64,000 nt of DNA from Verrucomicrobiales bacterium. GTDB lineage: Bacteria > Verrucomicrobiota > Verrucomicrobiia > Verrucomicrobiales > DEV007. The notes under the pieces were generated by a model, which had not been told where the DNA came from, searched no databases, and saw only the letters and a program-made list of their open reading frames with translations. The stretch is from NCBI GenBank assembly GCA_029213005.1, contig JARGPI010000001.1:386007-450006 (forward strand). Direction: 5' to 3'. The position numbers and the translations under genes are program-made. Below are positions 49,790 through 57,527 of this stretch, in pieces; position 1 is the stretch's first letter, and each line of letters opens with the position of its first letter.

Positions 49790-49809
49790 TATCAGCAATA
49801 GCGGGACAC

Positions 49810-49838
49810 AAAAAAGGGTTTCACCCATGTGAAACCCT
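49810..49838 (-). terminator. Rho-independent terminator of the small lipoprotein gene
   Basis: AGGGTTTCAC and GTGAAACCCT form a perfect 10-bp stem with a 4-base loop. On the minus strand it is followed by six T. It lies 27 bases after the lipoprotein stop and directly upstream of thiD. Confidence 0.9.
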
Positions 49839-49864
49839 GATTCAGATTGAAATGATTCGTCAAC

Positions 49865-50290
49865 TTATCCGGAAACAGCGACAGCGGAAGGATTTCCATC
49901 GTCTCCGTTCACATAACTCATCTTGAGATTCCAGTGATCAGCAATCTTCTTCAACAGTTCCCGACGGGAAACGTTAGCTGACTCATAGTTAAACGAGGGA
50001 GCGGATGCCGGGAGATTCGAAGTTTGATAGTGAATATCGTTCAGAGGCACCTGGTCGAAAATCAGCTCAGGCGTCATCGCCCGGTATTTAACCTCGAAAC
50101 GCTCGTCCATCCAATTGGAAAGCGGTTCGTAACTGGTTTGAAGGAAGCCGGTCGTATTGGGTGGGGTGTCTCCTGAAGCAGCAGATGGGTCGACAACTGC
50201 ATTACCCGCCTGATTGGTCGAGTTACAGCTCGTTGCGACTACCATCACAGCAGCAAGACTTAAAATTCCGATGATCGTGCGATTTTTCAT
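49865..50290 (-). CDS. Small putative lipoprotein
   Basis: This is a 141-residue protein; the ATG at 50290 is preferred over the GTG one codon earlier. The N-terminus M-K-N-R-T-I-I-G-I-L-S-L-A-A-V ends in A-T-S-C, a lipobox with the lipidated Cys at about residue 22. The mature part has a Ser/Thr/Pro-rich spacer, then R-R-E-L-L-K-K-I-A-D-H-W-N-L-K-M-S-Y, which loosely resembles the helical start of secretin-type STN domains. I do not recognise the family. It has its own terminator and is divergent from coaD. Confidence 0.6.
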   Translation of the reverse strand: MKNRTIIGILSLAAVMVVATSCNSTNQAGNAVVDPSAASGDTPPNTTGFLQTSYEPLSNWMDERFEVKYRAMTPELIFDQVPLNDIHYQTSNLPASAPSFNYESANVSRRELLKKIADHWNLKMSYVNGDDGNPSAVAVSG

Positions 50291-50486
50291 CACGTGTAAT
50301 TTATCAAATGTTTCCCGAATGTCTCCTAAAAATTCTCAAATCTACCCACAGAACTAAAAAAGCGATTCAAAGAAGATAACGTCAAGTATGGTTTAATTTT
50401 CGGGTGTATTAATTAGAACCCGCTTAAGGTTTGTGTTTTACTTAGTGGATGCTCCGTGGTTTAAACGACTCAGATCGTTGTTTATT

Positions 50487-50963
50487 ATGAAGATTGCAAT
50501 TTACCCGGGAAGCTTTGACCCAATCCACAATGGCCATATCGATGTCATTGAGCGTGCCGCTAAACTCTGCGACAAAGTGATTATTGCGGTTGCGCAGAAC
50601 CCCAACAAGACGGGCCTCTTCCCCACTGAAGAGCGTCTCGCCCTGATCGAAGAGGTCACCCGACATATCCCGGGAAGAGAGATCACCTCCTTTGACGGCC
50701 TGCTCGTCGATTTTTTCCAGTCAACCGGGGCCGATGCTGTGGTACGGGGCCTGCGGGCCGTATCCGACTTCGAATACGAGTTCCAGATGGCATTGATGAA
50801 TCGCAGTCTTCTCGATGAGCTGGAAACGATCTTTCTCGTCCCCAGTCAGGAAACCATCTACCTGAGCAGCCGGATCATTAAAGAAGTGGCGAGGTTAAAA
50901 GGCGATATCGATGGCTTTGTGCCGCCGACCGTTAAGGCCGCTCTGCAAGCGAAATTTGAGTGA
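50487..50963 (+). CDS. coaD: Phosphopantetheine adenylyltransferase
   Basis: This cytoplasmic enzyme carries out the fourth step of coenzyme A synthesis, transferring AMP from ATP to 4'-phosphopantetheine. I start it at ATG 50487 (158 residues, the usual length), as upstream codons add a non-family stretch. The nucleotidyltransferase motif is Y-P-G-S-F-D-P-I-H-N-G-H near residues 5-16. R-G-L-R-A-V-S-D-F-E-Y-E and S-S-R-I-I-K-E are the other conserved sites. The second replaces the common S-S-T-x-V-K-E. A hairpin spans its stop codon. nrdR follows after 188 bases. Confidence 0.95.
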   Translation: MKIAIYPGSFDPIHNGHIDVIERAAKLCDKVIIAVAQNPNKTGLFPTEERLALIEEVTRHIPGREITSFDGLLVDFFQSTGADAVVRGLRAVSDFEYEFQMALMNRSLLDELETIFLVPSQETIYLSSRIIKEVARLKGDIDGFVPPTVKAALQAKFE

Positions 50964-50981
50964 GTCGCGACTCTCAAATTT
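50952..50981 (+). terminator. Hairpin spanning the coaD stop codon
   Basis: AAATTTGAG (50952-50960) and CTCAAATTT (50973-50981) pair around the inner palindrome AGTCGCGACT. The TGA stop is within the stem-loop. No T run follows, so it could be an mRNA-end structure rather than a true terminator. Confidence 0.5.
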
Positions 50982-51104
50982 AAGAAATTCCGTTTGCAAA
51001 AGTGCAAGGATCGTCCAAAATCCGCGCCAGTCTGTTTCGTAATTTAAGGGTTACAAAATCTTAACGAATCAGAGCGACTTCAAGATGTTGGGCTTCTTTT
51101 AACT

Positions 51105-51132
51105 TTGACACCCCTACATCTTGTGGTATCTA
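51105..51132 (+). promoter_or_regulatory. Likely sigma-70 type promoter of nrdR
   Basis: TTGACA at 51105-51110 and TATCTA at 51127-51132 are separated by 16 bases. They lie 20 bases before the nrdR start, which implies a very short leader. Confidence 0.4.
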
Positions 51133-51151
51133 CCGCCAGAGTTTCTAATTC

Positions 51152-51649
51152 ATGCGTTGTATCAAATGCAATAGCCTAGAGGATCGCGTTATCGATTCAC
51201 GAACCAACAAAGACGGATTTTCAATCCGTCGGCGTCGTGAATGTCTGGAATGCGGTTTTCGATTCACGACCTACGAACAGGTAGAGCGTCGGCACTTGCT
51301 GGTGATCAAACGCGACGGGACCCGCGAGCCTTTCAAACCGGAAAAACTACTCACCGGATTGATCAAAGCTTGCGAGAAAAGACCCGTTTCGATCGAAACT
51401 CTGGAAACGGCAGTGGACGAAATATCCAATTCGATCGCTGCTGACGAATTACGTGAAGTACCAACCAACACAATTGGATTGAAGGTGATGAATCAGCTTC
51501 AAAAGATCGATCCTGTTGCCTTTGTGAGATACGCTTCGGTTTACCGCCAGTTCCAGGACGTCGGCGAGTTCAGCGAAGTGATCGAATCATTGGAAAACAT
51601 CGGTCCTGATCCATCTCTCCAGCCTGAATTGTTTGGAACCTCCACGTAA
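51152..51649 (+). CDS. nrdR: Transcriptional repressor NrdR
   Basis: This 165-residue regulator represses ribonucleotide reductase genes when nucleotide levels are high. The N-terminal zinc ribbon is C-I-K-C (residues 3-6) and C-L-E-C-G-F-R-F-T-T-Y-E near 31-42. The ATP-cone follows (V-I-K-R-D-G-T-R-E-P-F near residue 51), ending with V-A-F-V-R-Y-A-S-V-Y-R-x-F. The C-terminal tail of about 15 residues is slightly longer than in many homologues. No ribonucleotide reductase gene is in the window. The next gene is a small unknown with a possible ATP-cone-like pattern. Confidence 0.95.
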   Translation: MRCIKCNSLEDRVIDSRTNKDGFSIRRRRECLECGFRFTTYEQVERRHLLVIKRDGTREPFKPEKLLTGLIKACEKRPVSIETLETAVDEISNSIAADELREVPTNTIGLKVMNQLQKIDPVAFVRYASVYRQFQDVGEFSEVIESLENIGPDPSLQPELFGTST

Positions 51650-51720
51650 ATCACCTGTGCCTTACCCGCACAATTATCCTTACCAAAACAAACACAAAGC
51701 ACAAAAAGACATTCGCATAT

Positions 51721-52284
51721 ATGATTGCTCTGCCACATCACCTACCTTTTGTAAAAGTAGGTTCTAATACAATCACACCATGCCAAGACCACTGGCTCGA
51801 CCAGATCATTATCGACGCTTCAGCCGAAAGTAATGTTCCCGAGTGGGTGGCAACCGATATCTCCCGCGGAATTCAGCAGTACCTGCAGAATTCCTATGAA
51901 GGAACTGTTATCGAAACCGAGGAATTGTTTACCAAGATCTCGACCACACTCAACAAAATTGGATTACCTGATGTTGCTGAGCGCATTGACCGCACCCCAC
52001 CACCCTTGCGCATTTCTTTGACCGATCTGGCCCGCCGGGCCGGGGAAGCTTATGAACTTGCGTTCTTCCAGCTGCTTGAAGACAAGTGCCAGGAAGCGAT
52101 TCACAGTGGTGCCACCTGCGTGGAACTCCACGGCTTGTTCAGTTGCGTAAGAATCCTCAGAGGTTCCCGCAAATGGTCAATGACCGCAGACAAACTCCGG
52201 AAAGAAATCGAGACAAGAATCGACGAATTCCGCAAGATGGGCGAGCTGGCAAATCCAGTGTTCAACGTCACCATCGCACTCTAA
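51721..52284 (+). CDS. Uncharacterised protein downstream of NrdR
   Basis: This is a 187-residue, mostly helical soluble protein. Residues 30-95 (W-V-A-T-D-I-S-R-G-I-Q-Q-Y-L and E-E-L-F-T-K-I-S-T-T-L-N-K-I-G) faintly recall the helical part of an ATP-cone, but the nucleotide-binding start is not clear. I do not recognise the rest. No signal peptide or membrane helix is present. It starts 71 bases after nrdR and ends 14 bases before the HIT gene, so it is probably in the same operon. Confidence 0.65.
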   Translation: MIALPHHLPFVKVGSNTITPCQDHWLDQIIIDASAESNVPEWVATDISRGIQQYLQNSYEGTVIETEELFTKISTTLNKIGLPDVAERIDRTPPPLRISLTDLARRAGEAYELAFFQLLEDKCQEAIHSGATCVELHGLFSCVRILRGSRKWSMTADKLRKEIETRIDEFRKMGELANPVFNVTIAL

Positions 52285-52298
52285 TCTTAACTGTGGGT

Positions 52299-52643
52299 AT
52301 GACGATTTTTGAAAAAATCATCGCCCGGGAAATTCCGGCTGACATCGTTCACGAAGACGATCTTTGCATCGCTTTCCGCGATGTCAGCCCGCAGGCCCCG
52401 ACCCATATTCTTATCATACCCAAGAAGGTGATTCCCCGGATCGGCGAAACCACTGGGGATGATCAATCTCTGCTCGGTCATCTGCTCCTCACCGCAGGAA
52501 ATATCGCGACCGATCTGGGAGTGAACTCGACCGATTCCGGTTTCCGTCTCGTGATCAACAACGGAAAAAACGGAGGGGAATCGGTTCCCCATCTCCATAT
52601 CCATCTACTGGCCGACAGGCCCTTAGAGTGGCCCCCCGGCTAA
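52299..52643 (+). CDS. HIT family protein (HINT-type)
   Basis: This 114-residue cytoplasmic protein has the histidine triad H-L-H-I-H-L-L near residues 101-107. The opening T-I-F-E-K-I-I-A-R-E-I-P-A-D-I-V-H-E-D is the usual HINT beginning. Members hydrolyse nucleoside phosphoramidates or related AMP adducts. I start it at ATG 52299, which gives a standard length. Longer upstream frames only overlap the preceding gene. CGCCTCGAGGCG just after the stop can form a small stem. Confidence 0.93.
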   Translation: MTIFEKIIAREIPADIVHEDDLCIAFRDVSPQAPTHILIIPKKVIPRIGETTGDDQSLLGHLLLTAGNIATDLGVNSTDSGFRLVINNGKNGGESVPHLHIHLLADRPLEWPPG

Positions 52644-52794
52644 GCGCCTCGAGGCGACAGCGCTTCAAAATCAAAGCGATCTGAATTTGTGACATTTTTT
52701 TGTCGCAAAACCACACGTGTCCACGACGCGATTATGGTTGAATTAAGTGGTTCCAGTAGGCATGTTGAAGGTCAACAACCATTGAACGGTCATT

Positions 52795-55317
52795 ATGTCT
52801 GAACAGATTGAATCCCTTCGCTCATCACTGGAAAAATCTCCCGATAATTGGGAAACCAGATTTTCCCTGATCAACGCTTTACACCAGGAAGGCCTCACCA
52901 ATGAAGCTGTCGATTTGCTCAGCGAAATTACGGCACTTCCTTCCGATGACCGGTCGATCATTTACGCTGCCCAATCCTACCAGATTCTGGGAGCGAACGA
53001 ACAGGCGCAAAGTGTCTACGAAACCGCACTGAGCCTGAACCCTTCCAACGAATACGCCAAAGCCGGCCTGCGGTCGCTTGGTATCGAACCGGACGAGGTC
53101 GTTGCTCAAGCCGAGCCCGTCGCCCAGGCGGTGGTATTGGATGACGACGATGTTGAAGTCGCCACCGCTGTTCCTGCCGTTAAAACCCCGGTCCCTCTCT
53201 CTCCCGATAATGTGGGATCGAAAACCATTACTTTGGAAGATGCGGTTAGTGCCAATCAACCCAAAGGTGGCCACTCCATGGCAGAGGTCACCACTCCCCC
53301 GCCGGTGATCACCAAAGACGATACCATTCCTTACGATCCCGACACCGCGGTGCTGGTCGATCACATTCAGGAAGCGGAAGAGGAATCAAAAAGACGCCAC
53401 AAGGCGGCAATTGCGAGAGACCGCATCAACTCCGTCATCGTAACGATTCTTGTCCATGTGGGCATCGTTCTCGCCTTAACGATGGCGATCCAGCAAATCC
53501 CACGAAGAGTCCCGCCCCAGATTGTGGCAAGTTCTTCTGCTGACACCAACGAACCTTCGATGGAGCAGCAGGTCATGAAAAAGAACACGTTGAAGAGCAC
53601 CTCCGCATCGGATGCCTCGGCCGCGAACATTCTTTCAGTCCCATCGGTTTCTTCGATTTCCATGACCAGCATGGACTCCTTCACCGGCTCGGACATACCG
53701 GTCGAAACGGGAATGACCTTTCAGCCATCAATGTCGATGGGGATGCCCTCATCTTCCAATTCAATGATGATGTTCGGCCAACCCATGGAGGGCGAAACCC
53801 TCGGAGTGGTTCTCGACGTTTCCGGCTCCATGGCAGAGTGGCTCCCTCTCGTGATCCGGGAGGTGGACAAAAACTTCAAGGACGCCCCAATCGTTTACAT
53901 CAACAACGCGAAAATCGAAAAGACGAAGAGCCCGGTTGAAATCCGCCCCATCGTTAAAGAGGAAGTGGTTCCAAGACGGGCCGACGGTACCCACAGCCCC
54001 TTCTGGTTCCTGTGGGGCGACCTCCCCCGCAAAGCTCCACAACGCTCCGTTGATCGATTGATCGAAACATTCAAAACCCGCCCCAACCAGTTTTTAGCGG
54101 TTGGACAAAAGGGGCACTGGGGAGGCGGCGACCGTCTCGGTGAGGCGATGAAATTTCTCGCAAAGGAAAACTGTGATGCCGTCTATGTTTTCTCCGACTT
54201 TGAGGATTTTATCGACGAGGAAGTGGCCCTGGAGCATGGTCGATCTCTCGCTCAGCGAAAAGTGAGAGCCTATATTCAGCCCGCTGTAGAGGAATCTGAG
54301 TTTATCAAGGTCATGGCTCAAAAAGTCGCGAACCGAACCAAGGGACGCCAATTGCCAACCCTGTCATCAGTGCTTGGAAAAGACGAGAAAGAAGGTCCGG
54401 CTCCGCTGGTTCCGCCTCGTCCGACTACAACGATGACGAAAGTTCCGGGAACCAATTACGCCACTCCCCGAATCGACCAGATCGGGAAAGCTTTCTACGA
54501 TTTCAAACCACCGAAAGGCTCGACAGAAATCACCCGACTGGAAGAGCCCGAATTTGATGCCGTATTTTACGGCCCCAAAGCGAGAGCAGCGATTTTCCTG
54601 AAAGACAAAGACGGTGCCTACATTCAGGCCCCAATCGAGTTTGCCTATCACAGCAACAAGGAACTGCCTGATCACCCCGATACGGCCTACCGTTGGCGCT
54701 CCCGGAAGTTCTTGCGACTGGATGAACAACCCAGTTTTGATGGTAAAGAAATCGTCTGGAAAATGATTCTGGAGGACGAACTGAAATTCACTGTCCACCT
54801 CTATTTGGATCGGAAGGGAATGAATGCGACCTATGTCGCCGATCCTCCGAAAGACGGAACAACCGATCACGCCTATATCTACTTCAAAATTCCTCCATTG
54901 GCAGTCGAGCGGAAGGACCGTTACTACGGCCAGGATGCTCCGGAAGGTCTATCTCTGGATGATGCGCGGCTTTACGCAAAGCCTAACACGGTCACCTTGA
55001 ACCTCCCTCGTCAGGAGAGAGACCGGTTTGCTTCGCAGTGGTCAAAACTGGGATTTGAGCCGGGCTATAACACCCGGAGCTTCGATACCTTGTTCACCTC
55101 GTTCCCCAGTGGGATCCGTGATATGAAAGTCGAGGGTCCCAGCTTTGGTGAAAGAATCTTTCACGCCCGAACCACCAGTTCCAAAATTCTTCTGAATGGC
55201 GGTGCCTGGCGCGGAGACACTGAGCCCTGGGAAGGATTCCATGCGAGACTACATCGCCCCGGCGACACCCGCACGCGCTTCACCAAAACCGAGGCGATCG
55301 CTATTCAAATCGAATAA
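52795..55317 (+). CDS. Membrane-anchored TPR and vWA-like protein
   Basis: This is an 840-residue protein. Residues 1-100 form about three TPR-like helical repeats. A Pro/Val-rich linker leads to a single transmembrane helix at about 212-232 (V-I-V-T-I-L-V-H-V-G-I-V-L-A-L), so the TPRs are cytoplasmic and the rest periplasmic. A von Willebrand A-like domain starts near residue 333 with G-V-V-L-D-V-S-G-S-M, an intact D-x-S-x-S metal site. The C-terminal 350 residues are beta-rich and unrecognised. It is convergent with ppk and 151 bases after the HIT gene. A role in envelope assembly is a guess. Confidence 0.75.
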   Translation: MSEQIESLRSSLEKSPDNWETRFSLINALHQEGLTNEAVDLLSEITALPSDDRSIIYAAQSYQILGANEQAQSVYETALSLNPSNEYAKAGLRSLGIEPDEVVAQAEPVAQAVVLDDDDVEVATAVPAVKTPVPLSPDNVGSKTITLEDAVSANQPKGGHSMAEVTTPPPVITKDDTIPYDPDTAVLVDHIQEAEEESKRRHKAAIARDRINSVIVTILVHVGIVLALTMAIQQIPRRVPPQIVASSSADTNEPSMEQQVMKKNTLKSTSASDASAANILSVPSVSSISMTSMDSFTGSDIPVETGMTFQPSMSMGMPSSSNSMMMFGQPMEGETLGVVLDVSGSMAEWLPLVIREVDKNFKDAPIVYINNAKIEKTKSPVEIRPIVKEEVVPRRADGTHSPFWFLWGDLPRKAPQRSVDRLIETFKTRPNQFLAVGQKGHWGGGDRLGEAMKFLAKENCDAVYVFSDFEDFIDEEVALEHGRSLAQRKVRAYIQPAVEESEFIKVMAQKVANRTKGRQLPTLSSVLGKDEKEGPAPLVPPRPTTTMTKVPGTNYATPRIDQIGKAFYDFKPPKGSTEITRLEEPEFDAVFYGPKARAAIFLKDKDGAYIQAPIEFAYHSNKELPDHPDTAYRWRSRKFLRLDEQPSFDGKEIVWKMILEDELKFTVHLYLDRKGMNATYVADPPKDGTTDHAYIYFKIPPLAVERKDRYYGQDAPEGLSLDDARLYAKPNTVTLNLPRQERDRFASQWSKLGFEPGYNTRSFDTLFTSFPSGIRDMKVEGPSFGERIFHARTTSSKILLNGGAWRGDTEPWEGFHARLHRPGDTRTRFTKTEAIAIQIE

Positions 55318-55333
55318 CGGAACTCCACCCCGG

Positions 55334-57379
55334 TTAACTACCGGCCTCTTCGCGAAGGTATTCCTCGATCGCAAATTGAGATCGAATTTTGACCGGGTCA
55401 GTCTCTGACCCGCGAAAAGTGTTACTCAACTTTTCGTCGAGAATCCGCGCCTTCACATTATCTGACCACTGGATATCGAAGTAGTTAATCAGTTGGCGTG
55501 CTAATTTCTTGTCCAGGATAGGAAAGACTGTCTCGATCCGGGAATCAAAGTTTCGCGGCAGGAAATCAGCGGAAGACAGATAAACCTCCGGATTTCCATC
55601 ATTCCCGAAAATAAACATTCGAGAGTGTTCGAGGTATTTATCCACAATACTGATCGATTCAATATTTGCCTCGTTACCTGCCACCAGAGAAAACATACTC
55701 CGCACAATGAGACGGAACTTAACTCCTTTTTCGGCGGCACTGTTAATCAGACGGACCGTCTCCAGATCGGATAGGTTATTGAGTTTGATTGATACTTCCG
55801 CTGGTTTGCCTTCGGCGGCCAGAGCCACTTCCCGTTCGATCTTCGTACGAATGAAGGTGCGAAGCCCCAGTGGCGCGGCATGAAGATGAATCAATTCCGG
55901 AGGACGATACGGCTTCTCAAAGAATTGAAAGATAGATGCCACGTCCCGCCCCAGTTCCTGGTTATAAGTCAATAACATGTGGTCTGCAAAAATCCGGGCG
56001 GTGTCTTCATTAAAGTTACCGGTCCCCAACACGGTGTAGTAGTGAATCGCCCCGGCCTCCAACCTTTCGATCAGTAAGATTTTCGAGTGAACTTTCAGTC
56101 CCTGCACTCCGAGGATAACATTCACTCCCGCATCCTGATATCGCGCCGCCCAGGACATATTGGCCTCCTCGTCGAAGCGGGCCTGAGGCTCCACCAGAAC
56201 AGTGACCTGCTTACCATTCCGGGCAGCGGACTGCAACGCCCGGGCAACACAGGAGTCTTTCGCCAAACGATACTGTGTCATCTGGATCCTCTTAACTCTG
56301 GGATCTATCGCCGCTTCCTGGATGAGCGAAATCATATGCTCAAACTTGTGATAAGGCGTATGAATCAACAGGTCGCGCTTCCGAAGCACGGGAAACAATC
56401 CCCGTTTCCCCTGTTTTTTGAGACCTTTTACGGGAACGACCGTCGACTTCTCGTAGGTCAAATCCTTGCGACCAAATCTCGGGAACGACAACAGGTCTCT
56501 CCGGTTGTGATACCTCGCTCCGGGATAGAGGGAATCGGAGCCGGTTAAGTCCAGTTTCCGGAGTAGCAAATTTAAAAACGGTTTCGGAATCGAGGCATCG
56601 AAGTTGGCCCGCACCGGTGAACCGACGTCACGCGCTTTGATACTGTCAGACAGGCGGTCGAAAAAACTTTCTGTGAAATCGTCATCAAACGCCAACTCAG
56701 CGTCTCTGGTGAATTTGATCGCATAGGACTCGATATTATCGAAGAGGAAACTGTGAAACACATCCGGCAATCCAAAGCGGATAATATCATCGAGATACAT
56801 CACCAGTTGAGTGTCGCCTATTTTTGGTAGTGGAATGAAACGAGGCAAGTTACCCGGAATCTCGATCAGAGAATGAATGGCCCGGCCTTTATCTTTAGAC
56901 AACTTCACCGCCAGATACATCGGCATATCAGCCAATCTCGGAAGATTGGCCGTCGCCTTGAGAATAATTGGGTAAATGTGAGGGCTCACTTCCTCCCGGA
57001 AATATTCTCTGAGAAACGAGCGCAAATCGGAAGGGACCTGTGTGTGGTCGATCAGCTTAATCCCCTCTTTGGCCAGATCAGAGTGAATTTGTTCATACGC
57101 GTGATTGAACTCGACCGCCTGCCTTGCCACGAGACCGTTGACCTTTCGCAAGGTCACCTCCGGATCGGGCATATTCAAATCCCGCCACTTGTCGCCGAGC
57201 GAAATCAACCGCTTCAGAGTCGCCACCCTGACCCGGAAAAACTCATCCAGGTTGCTGCTGTAAATACCGAGAAATTTGATTCTCTCGTAAAGCGGAACTT
57301 CAGGGTCAGCGCCCTCCTGCAACACACGTGCATTAAACGAAAGCCAACTGGTTTCTTTACTCCTGAAGGGTGTATCCAT
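55334..57379 (-). CDS. ppk: Polyphosphate kinase 1
   Basis: This 681-residue enzyme reversibly polymerises the terminal phosphate of ATP into polyphosphate. The N-terminal region (S-W-L-S-F-N-A-R-V-L-Q-E-G near residue 11 and S-N-L-D-E-F-F-R-V-R near residue 42) is characteristic. The two phospholipase-D-like halves contain V-H-S-K-I-L-L-I, with the likely phosphohistidine, then G-T-G-N-F-N-E-D-T-A-R-I-F and, near the end, S-S-A-D-F-L-P-R-N-F-D-S-R-I-E. No exopolyphosphatase or pho regulator gene adjoins it. It lies downstream of ftsZ on the same strand but is separated by a terminator. Confidence 0.95.
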   Translation of the reverse strand: MDTPFRSKETSWLSFNARVLQEGADPEVPLYERIKFLGIYSSNLDEFFRVRVATLKRLISLGDKWRDLNMPDPEVTLRKVNGLVARQAVEFNHAYEQIHSDLAKEGIKLIDHTQVPSDLRSFLREYFREEVSPHIYPIILKATANLPRLADMPMYLAVKLSKDKGRAIHSLIEIPGNLPRFIPLPKIGDTQLVMYLDDIIRFGLPDVFHSFLFDNIESYAIKFTRDAELAFDDDFTESFFDRLSDSIKARDVGSPVRANFDASIPKPFLNLLLRKLDLTGSDSLYPGARYHNRRDLLSFPRFGRKDLTYEKSTVVPVKGLKKQGKRGLFPVLRKRDLLIHTPYHKFEHMISLIQEAAIDPRVKRIQMTQYRLAKDSCVARALQSAARNGKQVTVLVEPQARFDEEANMSWAARYQDAGVNVILGVQGLKVHSKILLIERLEAGAIHYYTVLGTGNFNEDTARIFADHMLLTYNQELGRDVASIFQFFEKPYRPPELIHLHAAPLGLRTFIRTKIEREVALAAEGKPAEVSIKLNNLSDLETVRLINSAAEKGVKFRLIVRSMFSLVAGNEANIESISIVDKYLEHSRMFIFGNDGNPEVYLSSADFLPRNFDSRIETVFPILDKKLARQLINYFDIQWSDNVKARILDEKLSNTFRGSETDPVKIRSQFAIEEYLREEAGS

Positions 57380-57461
57380 TGCGTAAATTAAACACTTTTT
57401 GTGAGCCCTTCCTAATGAAGAATTGTTAAATTCTCAAATATCAGGAGCGGGTCCGCCTAAC

Positions 57462-57500
57462 AAAAAAAGACCGCTCCGATGAAACATCGAAACGGTCTTT
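57462..57500 (-). terminator. Rho-independent terminator of the ftsQAZ cluster
   Basis: On the minus strand AAAGACCG and CGGTCTTT pair, with an inner CGATG/CATCG stem, followed by seven T. It starts 28 bases after the ftsZ stop. Confidence 0.9.
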
Positions 57501-57527
57501 ATTAATCAAAAGATTTTCAAATATCTT

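Noticed and set aside
48990..49790. TPP riboswitch controlling thiD
   Set aside because: The hairpin upstream of thiD is a simple 10-bp stem with a T run on the minus strand, a terminator of the preceding gene. No THI-box pattern is present.
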